DNA of 64,000 nt from DATAGF01 sp963835685 (GTDB lineage Bacteria > Actinomycetota > Thermoleophilia > Miltoncostaeales > Miltoncostaeaceae), in the NCBI GenBank assembly GCA_963835685.1, contig CAWIGI010000004.1, forward strand, positions 310,001-374,000, written 5' to 3'. The position numbers were made by a program, and so were the translations under genes. The notes below the pieces were generated by a model. That model saw nothing but the letters and a program-made list of their open reading frames with translations. It searched no databases and was not told the origin of the DNA. Below, piece by piece: positions 37,975 to 45,795 of this stretch (positions are counted from its first letter, which is position 1; each line of letters begins with the position of its first letter).

Positions 37975-38721
37975 ATGGGCCTGATGGGCCGGTTCACCAC
38001 GATCGTCAAGGCGAAGGCCAGCAAGGCCCTCGACCGCGCCGAGGATCCCCGCGAGACCCTCGACTACTCGTACGAGAAGCAGCTCGAGATGCTGCAGAAG
38101 GTGCGCCGCGGCGTGGCCGACGTGGCCACCAGCAAGAAGCGCCTCGAGCTCCAGGCGGCCAAGCTCGAGCAGAGCGTCGAGAAGCTCGACGGCCAGGCCC
38201 GCACGGCGCTCCAGCAGAACCGCGAGGACCTGGCGCGCGTCGCCCTCGAGCGCAAGAAGGGCGTGCAGCTCCAGCTGCAGTCCATCGACCAGCAGCGCGT
38301 GCAGCTCCAGGAGGAGCAGGACAAGCTCGTCGTCGCCGAGCAGCGCCTCACGGCCAAGGTCGAGGCCTTCCGCACGCGCAAGGAGACCATCAAGGCCCAG
38401 TACACGGCCGCCGAGGCCCAGACCAAGATCGGCGAGGCCGTCACCGGCGTCTCGGAGGAGATGGCCGACGTCGGGCTGGCGATCGAGCGCGCGGAGAACA
38501 AGACCGAGACCATGCGCGCGCGGGCCGGCGCGATCGACGAGCTGATCGAGACGGGGGCCCTCACCGACCTCACCGACGGGCGCGACTCCATCGACCGCGA
38601 GCTGGAGCAGCTCACGGCCACGAGCGGCGTCGATGCCGAGCTGGAGCAGATGAAGGCCGAGCTCGGCTCCGGGGGCCCGGCCCCCGAGCAGCTCGGCAGC
38701 GGCGAGGAGGCCAAGCAGTGA
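37975..38721 (+). CDS. pspA: Phage shock protein A (PspA/IM30)
   Basis: Membrane-binding ESCRT-III-like protein that guards envelope integrity. 248 residues, almost wholly helical and coiled-coil: amphipathic start MGLMGRFTTIVKAKASKALD, then EDPRETLDYSYEKQLEML. The ATG at 37975 has GAAGGAG upstream. The stop overlaps the PspAA gene, forming a two-gene operon. PspAB and HtpX, its usual companions, are 3-5 kb away. Confidence 0.93.
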   Translation: MGLMGRFTTIVKAKASKALDRAEDPRETLDYSYEKQLEMLQKVRRGVADVATSKKRLELQAAKLEQSVEKLDGQARTALQQNREDLARVALERKKGVQLQLQSIDQQRVQLQEEQDKLVVAEQRLTAKVEAFRTRKETIKAQYTAAEAQTKIGEAVTGVSEEMADVGLAIERAENKTETMRARAGAIDELIETGALTDLTDGRDSIDRELEQLTATSGVDAELEQMKAELGSGGPAPEQLGSGEEAKQ

Positions 38722-38996
38722 TCGTCCGGGTCCTCGGCGAGGGGCAGTACCGCCTCGACGATGCAGCGTTCGCCACCGCGAGCGAGATCGACGACCGCGT
38801 CCAGGCGGCGGCCGACGCCGGCGACGAGGCGGGCTTCCAGGCCGCCCTCACGGAGCTCGTCAACGCGATCCAGCGCCTCGGGAAGCCGCTCCCGGCAGAC
38901 GACCTGGAGGGGTCCGACGCCATCGTCCCGGGCCACGGCACCACCCTCGCCGAGGCCCGCGAGCTGCTCTCCTCGGAAGGCCTGATACCGAGCTAG
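38718..38996 (+). CDS. pspAA: PspA-associated protein PspAA
   Basis: 92 residues of the PspAA family, named for its genomic link with PspA. The N-terminus MIVRVLGEGQYRLDD and central LTELVNAIQRLGKPLP fit the family. Molecular role unknown. ATGA-type overlap with pspA; ends on the same four bases (CTAG) as the converging MarR gene. Confidence 0.85.
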   Translation: MIVRVLGEGQYRLDDAAFATASEIDDRVQAAADAGDEAGFQAALTELVNAIQRLGKPLPADDLEGSDAIVPGHGTTLAEARELLSSEGLIPS

Positions 38997-39493
38997 CGCT
39001 CCCGCTGCTCCAATCCGGCGAAGATCTCCGCGAGCGCGTGGAGCTTCTCGTCGTCCAGCCGGTCGAAGAAGCGGGCCTGCACGTCGTCGAAGTGGGCGGC
39101 CTGGGCCTCCCGCGCGAGCCGGAGCCCATCCTCCGTGAGCCACGCGTAGGTGCCGCGCGCATCCTCGGGGCAGTCGCGCCGCTCGACGAGCCCGCGGCGC
39201 TCGAACGAGCCGACGATGCGCGAGACGCGGCTGAGGCTCAGGCCCGTCTGGCTCGCCAGCGCCGACAGCCGCAGCTGCCGGCGGTCGGCCGCGGCCAGGC
39301 GGCCGAGCAGCTCGAGCCCGCTGAGCGAGAGCCCGTGCCCGGTCTCGAGCTCGGCGTCGAGCTCGCGTACGAGCCGCCGGGAGGTCTGCAGCAGCCCGAG
39401 CCAGGCGCGTCCGTGCACGTCGGTCCAGCGCGCGAGGCCGTCGTCGCCGACGATGTAGGCGCACGCCTCTGCCTCGCGCGTACCGGCCCTCAC
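38993..39493 (-). CDS. MarR-family regulator (MhqR-like)
   Basis: 166 residues with a winged helix: LSLSGLELLGRLAAADRRQLRLSALASQTGLSLSRVSRIVGSF is the recognition region, and RRDCPEDARGTYAWLTEDG is the wing. Third gene of an operon with a dioxygenase and a hydrolase, the same trio as mhqR-mhqD-mhqO of the Bacillus quinone response. It probably represses the operon through the palindrome at 41117-41134 (inference). Confidence 0.85.
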   Translation of the reverse strand: MRAGTREAEACAYIVGDDGLARWTDVHGRAWLGLLQTSRRLVRELDAELETGHGLSLSGLELLGRLAAADRRQLRLSALASQTGLSLSRVSRIVGSFERRGLVERRDCPEDARGTYAWLTEDGLRLAREAQAAHFDDVQARFFDRLDDEKLHALAEIFAGLEQRER

Positions 39494-40101
39494 CCGTCGT
39501 CCCCCGTGAGGGCCGCGAGCCAGCCGGCGGCATCGGCGAGGTCGTCGTCTCCCAGCTCGTGCCCGGCCCCGCCGGCGCGGTAGCCGACCTCGGCGCCGCG
39601 GGCCCGCAGCACCTCGGCCAGACGCTCCGCCTTCGCGAGCGGGACGTACGGGTCGTGCCTGCCCGCCGCCACGAGCACGTCCACCCCGCTCAGCGGCAGC
39701 GCGGGGTCGGGGTCGGGCTCGTAGGGCAGCGTCGGCCGGAGCAGGGCGGCGCCGCGCAGCACGCCGGGCTGCCGGAGGAGCAGGCTCGAGGCGATGTTCG
39801 CGCCGTTCGAGTAGCCCACCGCGACGATGCGGGCGGGGTCGAGCTCGTAGGCGGCCGCCGCCGCGCGCACGAACCCGGCGAGCTCGTCCGTGCGCTCCAT
39901 CAGGTCCGCGACGTCGAGCTCGGTGAGGCTGTGACGACGGAAGAAGCGAGGCGCGACGCCTCCCTCGAGCACCTTGCCGCGGGGGCTGAGCAACGACGCC
40001 CGCGGCGCGAGCCGGCGGCCGAGGTCGAGCAGCTGGCGCTCGTCACCGCCCGTGCCGTGCAGGAGCAGCAGCGTCCAGCCGCCGCTCCCGGGCACGAGCA
40101 C
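39490..40101 (-). CDS. Alpha/beta hydrolase, phospholipase/carboxylesterase type (MhqD-like)
   Basis: 203 residues. LLLLHGTGGDERQLL forms the oxyanion side, the nucleophile Ser is in GYSNGAN, Asp in AAGRHDPYVP and His in GGAGHELGDDD. The given start is a GTG. An ATG at 40150, 2 nt after the dioxygenase stop, opens a frame (MDAGVFDR) that would join this one if a single base near 40125 were surplus, so the true N-terminus may be about 17 residues longer. Belongs to the MarR/dioxygenase operon. Confidence 0.85.
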   Translation of the reverse strand: MLVPGSGGWTLLLLHGTGGDERQLLDLGRRLAPRASLLSPRGKVLEGGVAPRFFRRHSLTELDVADLMERTDELAGFVRAAAAAYELDPARIVAVGYSNGANIASSLLLRQPGVLRGAALLRPTLPYEPDPDPALPLSGVDVLVAAGRHDPYVPLAKAERLAEVLRARGAEVGYRAGGAGHELGDDDLADAAGWLAALTGDDG

Positions 40102-40152
40102 GTGCGCGAAGCCGAGCTCGGCGCGGCCGGTCGAACACGCCGGCGTCCATCG

Positions 40153-41085
40153 TCAGCTCGCCACCGGCGCCCAGCCGGCGCGGGGGTCGGGGAGCGGCGT
40201 GAGCCGCGCCTCGACGGCGGCCCGCTGAGGCTCGAGCCAGGGCGGCAGGATGATCCTGCGGCCCAGCTCCTCCACGGGGCCGTCGACGGTGAACCCCGGC
40301 TCCTCGGTCGCGAGCTCGAACAGCACGCCGCCGGGCTCGCGGAAGTAGAGCGAGTGGAAGTAGTGCCGGTCGATGATGCCGCTGTTGGGGACGCCGGCCT
40401 CGTTCAGCCGCTCGACCCAGGCGCCCTGCTCGGCGTCGGTCGTGCCCCACGCGACGTGGTGGACGGTCCCGGCGCTCTGCCGTCCTCGCTCGGACGGCGC
40501 GGGATCGAGGGCGATCCAGCCGCCGCGGCGCTCGCCGCGGAGCTCCCAGACCTGGCCCTCGCCGCGCTCCGCACCCATCAGCTGCTCGAGCAGCGCCGCC
40601 GTCGAGCCCGGCTCGAAGCTGTGGGCGCGCACGCCCTCGAAGCCCTGCACGGCGAGCCCGGCCGGGATCTCCGGGTGCTGGGCGACGAGCGGCTCGTCCT
40701 GGGTGGCGTTCACGATGAGCTCGTGGGAGAGCCCCTCGAAGTCCGCGAACCGCAGCGAGCCCCGTGCCCGCTCGAGCGCGACGCCCTCGGCCTGGAGCCG
40801 CCGCTCCCAGAAGTCGAGCGCGTCGCGCGAGCCGACACGCCACACGATCCGGTGCACCATCCCCGCGCCGGTCCGGCCCGGACTCGCCCCCGGATACTCG
40901 AAGAACGTCAGATCGGAGCCGGGCCGGGCGAGCTCATCCCCGTAGAAGAGGTGGTACACGCGCGGGTCGTCCTGGTTGACCGTCTTCGCGGTCAGGCGCA
41001 GGCCGAGGACCCGCGTGTAGAAGTCCACGTTCCTCGGCGCGTCGCCGGTGATCGCGGTGACGTGGTGGATCCCCTCGAGACGCAT
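40153..41085 (-). CDS. Ring-cleaving dioxygenase, VOC family (MhqO-like)
   Basis: 310 residues with two tandem vicinal-oxygen-chelate modules. The first begins LEGIHHVTAITGDAPRNVDFYTRVLGLR, the second GTVHHVAWGTTDAEQGAWVE; His residues at each start and Glu in VLFELATEEPG are probable metal ligands. Homologues detoxify hydroquinones and catechols. The ATG at 41085 is chosen because GGAGGG lies 7 nt upstream; the upstream in-frame ATG at 41142 lies in the operator and promoter. First gene of the operon. Confidence 0.88.
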   Translation of the reverse strand: MRLEGIHHVTAITGDAPRNVDFYTRVLGLRLTAKTVNQDDPRVYHLFYGDELARPGSDLTFFEYPGASPGRTGAGMVHRIVWRVGSRDALDFWERRLQAEGVALERARGSLRFADFEGLSHELIVNATQDEPLVAQHPEIPAGLAVQGFEGVRAHSFEPGSTAALLEQLMGAERGEGQVWELRGERRGGWIALDPAPSERGRQSAGTVHHVAWGTTDAEQGAWVERLNEAGVPNSGIIDRHYFHSLYFREPGGVLFELATEEPGFTVDGPVEELGRRIILPPWLEPQRAAVEARLTPLPDPRAGWAPVAS

Positions 41086-41116
41086 CTGCGCTCCCTCCAG
41101 GGTGTCGACGTTCATT

Positions 41117-41158
41117 TGCTTGCTAGAGCAAGCATATTCCACGTTGTTGCGCTGTCAA
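41117..41158 (-). promoter_or_regulatory. Promoter and MarR-type operator of the Mhq-like operon
   Basis: Minus strand: -35 TTGACA (41153-41158), a 16-bp spacer, -10 TATGCT (41131-41136). The perfect palindrome TGCTTGC-taga-GCAAGCA (41117-41134) overlaps the -10 and the start region. This is an ideal place for repression by the MarR protein encoded at the end of the operon. It is the best consensus promoter in the window. Confidence 0.8.
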
Positions 41159-41197
41159 GTTTCAGCGCCGCGGGCGCGGGCCGGCGCCCGGTGGAGC

Positions 41198-41782
41198 TCA
41201 GGCGGCCGGCGCCTCGCCGACGGGGGAGTCCCACACGGGGTACCAGCGCTCCAGCTCCGGCTCGATCGGGAGCTCCGCCGAGAGGGCGGCCTGGAGGCGG
41301 AGCTCGAGGGCGTTGTCGCGTCGCCGTCCCTCTCGCGGCACGAAGGGGTAGAACGTGCCGCGCTTGTACGCGTAGACCAGCTGGACGGGACCGCCCTCGC
41401 TCCGGAAGCCGAAGACCGCGCACAGGAGGCGCTCCGAGAGGAGGCGCTCCTCCAGCGACTGGCTGACCATGTGGGTCGTGGTGGCGAGGTCATCGACGTC
41501 GGGGTCCTCGATCACCACCCAGTCGAAGCCGTGCTCGTCAACGTGGCGGGTCACGGTCGTCGCCGACTCGGGCGCCGCGACGCGCAGGAGCTCCTCGATC
41601 TCGCGGACGAGCGCCGTGAACTGGGCGGCCTCGATCGTCCTGAAGCAGACGCCGGCGCGGCCCGACGAGACGATCCCGAGCCCGGCCTCGAGCGTCGTCG
41701 CGGCGTTCCCGATGCCGAACAGCGCGTCCAGGTCCGCGCGCCTGGGCGCGCGCTGGCCGCGCAGGACGTCCAGCAGGCCCAC
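41198..41782 (-). CDS. pspAB: PspA-associated protein PspAB
   Basis: 194 residues. The N-terminal ADLDALFGIGNAATTLEAGLG and later FDWVVIEDPDVDDLATTTHMVSQSLEE fit the PspAB family, which is genomically linked to PspA and HtpX. Function unknown. The GTG start is 2 nt after the htpX stop. The frame is open far upstream antisense to nothing real: that part is an htpX shadow. Confidence 0.82.
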   Translation of the reverse strand: MGLLDVLRGQRAPRRADLDALFGIGNAATTLEAGLGIVSSGRAGVCFRTIEAAQFTALVREIEELLRVAAPESATTVTRHVDEHGFDWVVIEDPDVDDLATTTHMVSQSLEERLLSERLLCAVFGFRSEGGPVQLVYAYKRGTFYPFVPREGRRRDNALELRLQAALSAELPIEPELERWYPVWDSPVGEAPAA

Positions 41783-41784
41783 GG

Positions 41785-42735
41785 CTACGGGATGACCGCG
41801 GCGGGGGAGCCGTCGATCTGCGCCTGCATGGCGAGCAGGCGCTCGATCCGCTTCTCGGTCGGCGGGTGGGTCGAGACGATGCTCGACAGCGAGAAGCCCT
41901 TGGCGACCGCCGGCAGGATGAAGAAGGCGTTCATGCCCTCCGACGCGCGCAGGTCCTGCGTGGGGATCCGGGACATCGCTCCGTTGATCTTCTGCAGCGC
42001 CGAGGCCAGCTGGGCGGGCGCGCCCGTGATGATCGCCGCGCCCCGGTCCGCCGCGTACTCGCGGTAGCGCGACAGCGCGCGCAGCAGCAGGAACGACAGG
42101 ACGTAGACGACGATCGAGGCCACCACGACGACCAGGAAGACGAGGGCCGTGTTGTCGCGGCTGCGCCCTCCCATCATCCCGCTGTAGATGCCGAAGCGCA
42201 CGAGCAGGCCGGCCACGGTCGCGAGGAAGCCCGCGACCGTCATGACGATCACGTCCTTGTTGGCGATGTGGGACAGCTCGTGGGCCAGCACCCCCTCCAG
42301 CTCGCGCGGCTCGAGCCGCTCCATGAGCCCGGTCGTGACGCACACCGTGGCGCTCTTGCGGCTGTGGCCGGCGGCGAAGGCGTTCGGCAGGTCCGTCTGC
42401 GAGACGGCGACCTTCGGCTTGGGCAGGTCGGCGAGCTGGCAGAGGCGCTCGATCGTCTCGTGGAGCCGGGGCGCCTCGTGCGGCTCCGTCACCTTCGCGC
42501 GCATGGCGGCCAGGGCGATCTTGTCGCCGAAGAAGATCTGGGCGAGCGCGAACCCGCCCGCGATCACCAGGATCACGATCGCGCTGGTGCCCGCCGCGAT
42601 CAGCGCGGCGATGAAGGCGACGTAGATGACGCCGAGGCCGAAGATGGTCAGCGTCATGCGCGTCGTCAGACCCCGGTCCGACCCGTACCACCGCCGTCGT
42701 GCCACGCTCCGTCCTCTCCTCGTCGCTATCGCCAT
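41785..42735 (-). CDS. htpX: M48 membrane metalloprotease HtpX
   Basis: Zinc protease in quality control of membrane proteins. 316 residues: two N-terminal helices (about 27-63), the zinc site HELSH in LAHELSHIANKD, two further hydrophobic segments (about 160-180, 195-220), then the third ligand Glu in YREYAADRGAA. C-terminal THPPTEKRIERL is typical. Followed within 2 nt by pspAB, so both likely form an envelope-stress unit with pspA. Confidence 0.93.
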   Translation of the reverse strand: MAIATRRGRSVARRRWYGSDRGLTTRMTLTIFGLGVIYVAFIAALIAAGTSAIVILVIAGGFALAQIFFGDKIALAAMRAKVTEPHEAPRLHETIERLCQLADLPKPKVAVSQTDLPNAFAAGHSRKSATVCVTTGLMERLEPRELEGVLAHELSHIANKDVIVMTVAGFLATVAGLLVRFGIYSGMMGGRSRDNTALVFLVVVVASIVVYVLSFLLLRALSRYREYAADRGAAIITGAPAQLASALQKINGAMSRIPTQDLRASEGMNAFFILPAVAKGFSLSSIVSTHPPTEKRIERLLAMQAQIDGSPAAVIP

Positions 42736-42759
42736 CGATGGTAGCTCGCCCCCGCGGCG

Positions 42760-42765
42760 TAGCCT
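42760..42765 (+). promoter_or_regulatory. -10 box of the 129-aa gene
   Basis: TAGCCT ends 9 nt before the GTG at 42775, giving a leaderless-type start in the 39-bp gap to htpX. Confidence 0.45.
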
Positions 42766-42774
42766 CCGCGGCGC

Positions 42775-43164
42775 GTGACGACCTTCCCGATCCGCCGCAG
42801 CCGCTGGGCGACGCTCTTCCTCGTGCCCCGCCGGCCGGTCGCCTCCATCGAGGGCGGCAGGCTCCTCGTGCGGATGGGCGTCCTCGGCCGGGCCGACATC
42901 CCGCTCGACCGCATCGGAGGCGTGGGCACCATGCGCTGGCCGTGGTGGGGCGGGCTGGGGGCGCGGATCGCCCGGAGCCTGGTCGCCTTCGTCGGGGCCT
43001 CGGGGCCCGCGGCGCTGATCGAGCTCACCGAGCCCGTCGAGGTGCGTGCTCCGCTGAAGTGGCCGGCGAGCCGGGTCGCCGTGGGAGCGGAGGACGTGGA
43101 GGGCTTCGTCGCCGCGGTCGCGCAGGCGCGCGGCGTGGCCCTGGGAGAGCGGTCCCCGCCCTAG
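42775..43164 (+). CDS. Hypothetical protein, possible PH-like domain
   Basis: 129 residues, GTG start. An alternating hydrophobic pattern (RPVASIEGGRLLVRMGVLGRADIPLDRIGGVG, later ALIELTEPVEVRAPL) suggests a beta-rich domain like bacterial PH domains; this is only a fold impression. Divergent from htpX; its end overlaps the VOC gene by 4 nt. Confidence 0.65.
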   Translation: MTTFPIRRSRWATLFLVPRRPVASIEGGRLLVRMGVLGRADIPLDRIGGVGTMRWPWWGGLGARIARSLVAFVGASGPAALIELTEPVEVRAPLKWPASRVAVGAEDVEGFVAAVAQARGVALGERSPP

Positions 43165-43529
43165 CCCACGGGCGGCTGGAGCGCCACGAGCTCGTTGCCG
43201 TCGGGATCGTGGAACTGGAGCGTTCGCGCCCCGCCCATGTCCTCGATCGGGCCGCGCTGCACGCCGCTCTCGGCGAGGCGGGCCTCGACGGCGGCGATGT
43301 CGGAGGCGCGCAGGACCACCGTGGCGCCTCCCTGGTGCGGCCTGGTGGCGAGCTCGCCCGAGAGGGACAGGACGGTGTCCCCGGCCTCGAGCTCAGCCCA
43401 GTCGCGACCCTCGCGACGGAGCAGCCTGAGGCCGAGGACGCCCTCGTAGAATCCGATCGCACGGTCCATGTCGCACACCTGGTAGAAGACCGTGTCGATC
43501 CCCTCGAAGAGGGGGCTCGGGTCGCTCAC
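43161..43529 (-). CDS. VOC-family glyoxalase-like protein
   Basis: 122 residues, one VOC module: IDTVFYQVCDMDRAIGFYEGVLGLRLLRR, ALELEAGDTVLSL-like centre, and C-terminal LQFHDPDGNELVALQ. The usual first-strand metal His is not in its common place (TVFYQV), so catalysis is uncertain; a binding or resistance role is possible. Overlaps the receiver-like gene upstream by ATGA. Confidence 0.8.
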   Translation of the reverse strand: MSDPSPLFEGIDTVFYQVCDMDRAIGFYEGVLGLRLLRREGRDWAELEAGDTVLSLSGELATRPHQGGATVVLRASDIAAVEARLAESGVQRGPIEDMGGARTLQFHDPDGNELVALQPPVG

Positions 43530-43945
43530 AGTGCCGCCACCCGCGCGGCGGCGCCGTTCCTCGGGCTGTCGGTCGCCGCGCGCGCAAGGGAGCTCTGGCG
43601 CAGGGCGCGGAGCACCGAGAGCGCGACGCGGTAGCCCGCGTCGGACTCCCCGCCCGTGAGGAGCATCGTCCCGGCCTGGCGGCCGGCGAGCTCGCGCACG
43701 ATCGGGCGCGGGCGCTCGGAGACGATCATCACCGGGCGGTCGTCGTCCTGGATGCCGGGGGCGATCTCGGCCCAGTCGGCCTGGTCGTCCCGGAGGTCCA
43801 GCATGAGGATGTCGGCGTCCCCGGAGGCGGCGTCGCGGCGCGCGTCGGCGGCGCTCACGGCGTAGCCCAGACGCGAGAGGGTCTGCTGGAGCGCGGTGCG
43901 CCCGGCCCCCTCGGATCCGAGGACGAGTACCTTGGTCGGCTGCAT
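43526..43945 (-). CDS. Receiver-like (CheY-fold) single-domain protein
   Basis: 139 residues. VLVLGSEGAGRTALQQTLSRLGYAV, ADILMLDLRDD with a candidate phospho-acceptor Asp, and RPVMIVSERPRPIV fit a response-regulator receiver fold. The acidic pair near the N-terminus (normally two Asp/Glu) is replaced by Gly-Ser-Glu, so it may be a pseudo-receiver. No kinase is adjacent. It is translationally coupled to the VOC gene. Confidence 0.6.
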   Translation of the reverse strand: MQPTKVLVLGSEGAGRTALQQTLSRLGYAVSAADARRDAASGDADILMLDLRDDQADWAEIAPGIQDDDRPVMIVSERPRPIVRELAGRQAGTMLLTGGESDAGYRVALSVLRALRQSSLARAATDSPRNGAAARVAAL

Positions 43946-44060
43946 TCTGTTACCCCATCTTCTCGCGAGTGAACGGATGCGCCGGCCGCCGGAATGGCGA
44001 GCGGCGCGGGACGCGGGCCCCTGCCCCGAGGCGCACCTCGGGTGGGGCCGATGGGGTGGC

Positions 44061-45065
44061 TCAGCCGGGTCTTGCCAGTACCGTCCTGTGGCCGAGCCGT
44101 GGGCCGAGGCGGCCCAGGGCGTGGATGCGCTCGCCGATGCCGGAGCGCGGGGCGTAGAAGGCGGCGAGGATCACCGCGAGCTGGACGAACAGCAGGAAGG
44201 TGGCGGTGGGCACGCCGCCCCCGGGGATGACGTAGCTCGCGAGCACGGCGAGCAGGTTCGACCCGGCGGGCACCGGGCCGCCCGGGGCGGCGATCGTGTC
44301 GAACGGGTTCCCCTCGTCCGCATCCGGGCCCGCTGGGCCGGCGCCGATCTCGCGCACGGGGCTCAGGCGATCCGGGCCGGCCCGCTCGATCCCTCCGAAG
44401 GCCTCCAGGAAGTTCGAGCGCGGCGGCGCCGGCGGGTGGGCGGGCAGCGCGGCGGGGGCGCCGGCGTCGGTCGCGCCCGGCGCGGGCTCGACCGCCACGG
44501 GGGCGTCGGGCGGCGAGGCGGGCGGCTCGACCGGCACGACGTCAGGGGCGGCGGGGACGGCGGGCAGGGTTGCCTCGAGTTTCTGGGGGCCGGCGGCCCT
44601 CGCCGCGTCCGGCAGGCTCGGCACCGCCGGCAGCACGATCGGCTGGGATGGGTCGGGCGTCGCCTCGGGGCCCGGCGTCGCGGCCGGGTCGGGCGTGCCC
44701 AAGGGGGGCGGCACGGGAAGCGGGTCGGGCGCGGGCGCCGGGGCGGGCTCCGGCGCGGGCGGCTCCGTGACCGCCGGCGGCGGCGCGGGGTCGCCGGTGC
44801 CGGCCGCGTGGTCGGTCGGGGGCGGCTCGGTCCCCGGCGCGGTCTCGTCGCCTGAGGCCTGCTCCTCGGCCGTGGCCGGCTCGCCGGGCGTGGGCGCCGC
44901 CTCCTGCACCGCGGGGGCGGGGCTCTCGGTTGCGGCGGCCGTCTGAGCGGACGCCATCGCCGGCACCACGAGCAGCAGCAGGATCCCCGCGGCGAGGACG
45001 CCCAGCGCCACCAGGTGGCGCGCGTGCTGGATGCGGGCGGGGATCATCGAGGGCAGCTGGTTCAC
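44061..45065 (-). CDS. Secreted Pro/Ala-rich protein with C-terminal membrane anchor
   Basis: 334 residues. An N-terminal hydrophobic segment ending in MASAQT looks like a signal peptide. Residues about 45-215 are a low-complexity Pro/Ala/Glu stretch typical of wall-spanning linkers. A C-terminal helix (TATFLLFVQLAVILAAFYA) precedes a short basic tail. Function unknown; the architecture suggests an extended surface or periplasmic spacer. GTG start; flanked by 115 and 165 bp intergenic regions. Confidence 0.65.
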   Translation of the reverse strand: MNQLPSMIPARIQHARHLVALGVLAAGILLLLVVPAMASAQTAAATESPAPAVQEAAPTPGEPATAEEQASGDETAPGTEPPPTDHAAGTGDPAPPPAVTEPPAPEPAPAPAPDPLPVPPPLGTPDPAATPGPEATPDPSQPIVLPAVPSLPDAARAAGPQKLEATLPAVPAAPDVVPVEPPASPPDAPVAVEPAPGATDAGAPAALPAHPPAPPRSNFLEAFGGIERAGPDRLSPVREIGAGPAGPDADEGNPFDTIAAPGGPVPAGSNLLAVLASYVIPGGGVPTATFLLFVQLAVILAAFYAPRSGIGERIHALGRLGPRLGHRTVLARPG

Positions 45066-45230
45066 CGGTCGAGACGACGACGGACGCGAAAGATCCGTAA
45101 GCCGCCGGACTGTACGACAACCATCGGACCGCGAGAAGAGCGCGGGGCAAACACTCCCCGTTCGGATAGGAGATCGCTCCCCATAGGGTGTCTCGGCGCA
45201 ACTGGACCATCGTCGGAGCCCACCACGGTT

Positions 45231-45764
45231 ATGTCCTGGCCAAGCCTTCCGAGGATCGCCCCCCTGGCCGCCGCGCTGGCCGCCGCAGCCCTCCTGGCCG
45301 CGTGCGGCGACGGCGGGTCGCCGGCGGAGGCCACGGCGCCGCCCGGGAGCGCCGCGACCGTCATCGTCTGGTTCGCCGACGAGGCGGGAGCGCTCGTCGC
45401 CGAGACGCGCGCCGCGCCGGCGGGGGCGTCGTCGCCGCTGGAGGCGGCGGTCCTCGCGCTCGCCGAGGGGCCGTCGGCCGCCGAGCTGCTCCCGGCCCTG
45501 CCGCCCGGCACGCGCGTGCTCGGCGCAGGCGCCGCGGAGGGCGTGGCGACCGTCGACCTGAGCCGTGAGTTCGAGGAGGGGTACCCCGCCGGAGGGTCGG
45601 CCGCCGAGCTGGCGGTCGTGGGGCCGCTCGTGACGACGGCGGCGGAGGCCGCCGGGACCGCGCGCGTCAGGATCCTCGTCGAGGGCCGGGCGCCCGCGCC
45701 GGACGGCGGCGAGCTCGACCTGTCCGAGCCGCTCTCCGCCGAGGACGTCGCCGCTCCGGGGTGA
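45231..45764 (+). CDS. Lipoprotein with GerMN domain
   Basis: 177 residues. Signal peptide with lipobox (LLAAC, Cys about residue 25). The GerMN-type fold follows (ATVIVWFADEAGALVAETR, SPLEAAVLALAEGP, GVATVDLSREFEEGYPAGGSAAELAVVGPLV). GerMN proteins occur in spore germination and in cell-wall and sensor lipoproteins of actinobacteria. No ribosome site precedes the ATG. Confidence 0.78.
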   Translation: MSWPSLPRIAPLAAALAAAALLAACGDGGSPAEATAPPGSAATVIVWFADEAGALVAETRAAPAGASSPLEAAVLALAEGPSAAELLPALPPGTRVLGAGAAEGVATVDLSREFEEGYPAGGSAAELAVVGPLVTTAAEAAGTARVRILVEGRAPAPDGGELDLSEPLSAEDVAAPG

Positions 45765-45780
45765 CGGCGGAGGTCCGCGT

Positions 45781-45786
45781 TAGAGT
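45781..45786 (+). promoter_or_regulatory. -10 box of the exonuclease/GIY-YIG gene
   Basis: TAGAGT ends 9 nt before the GTG at 45796; leaderless-type start in a 31-bp gap. Confidence 0.4.
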
Positions 45787-45795
45787 CGCCCGACG

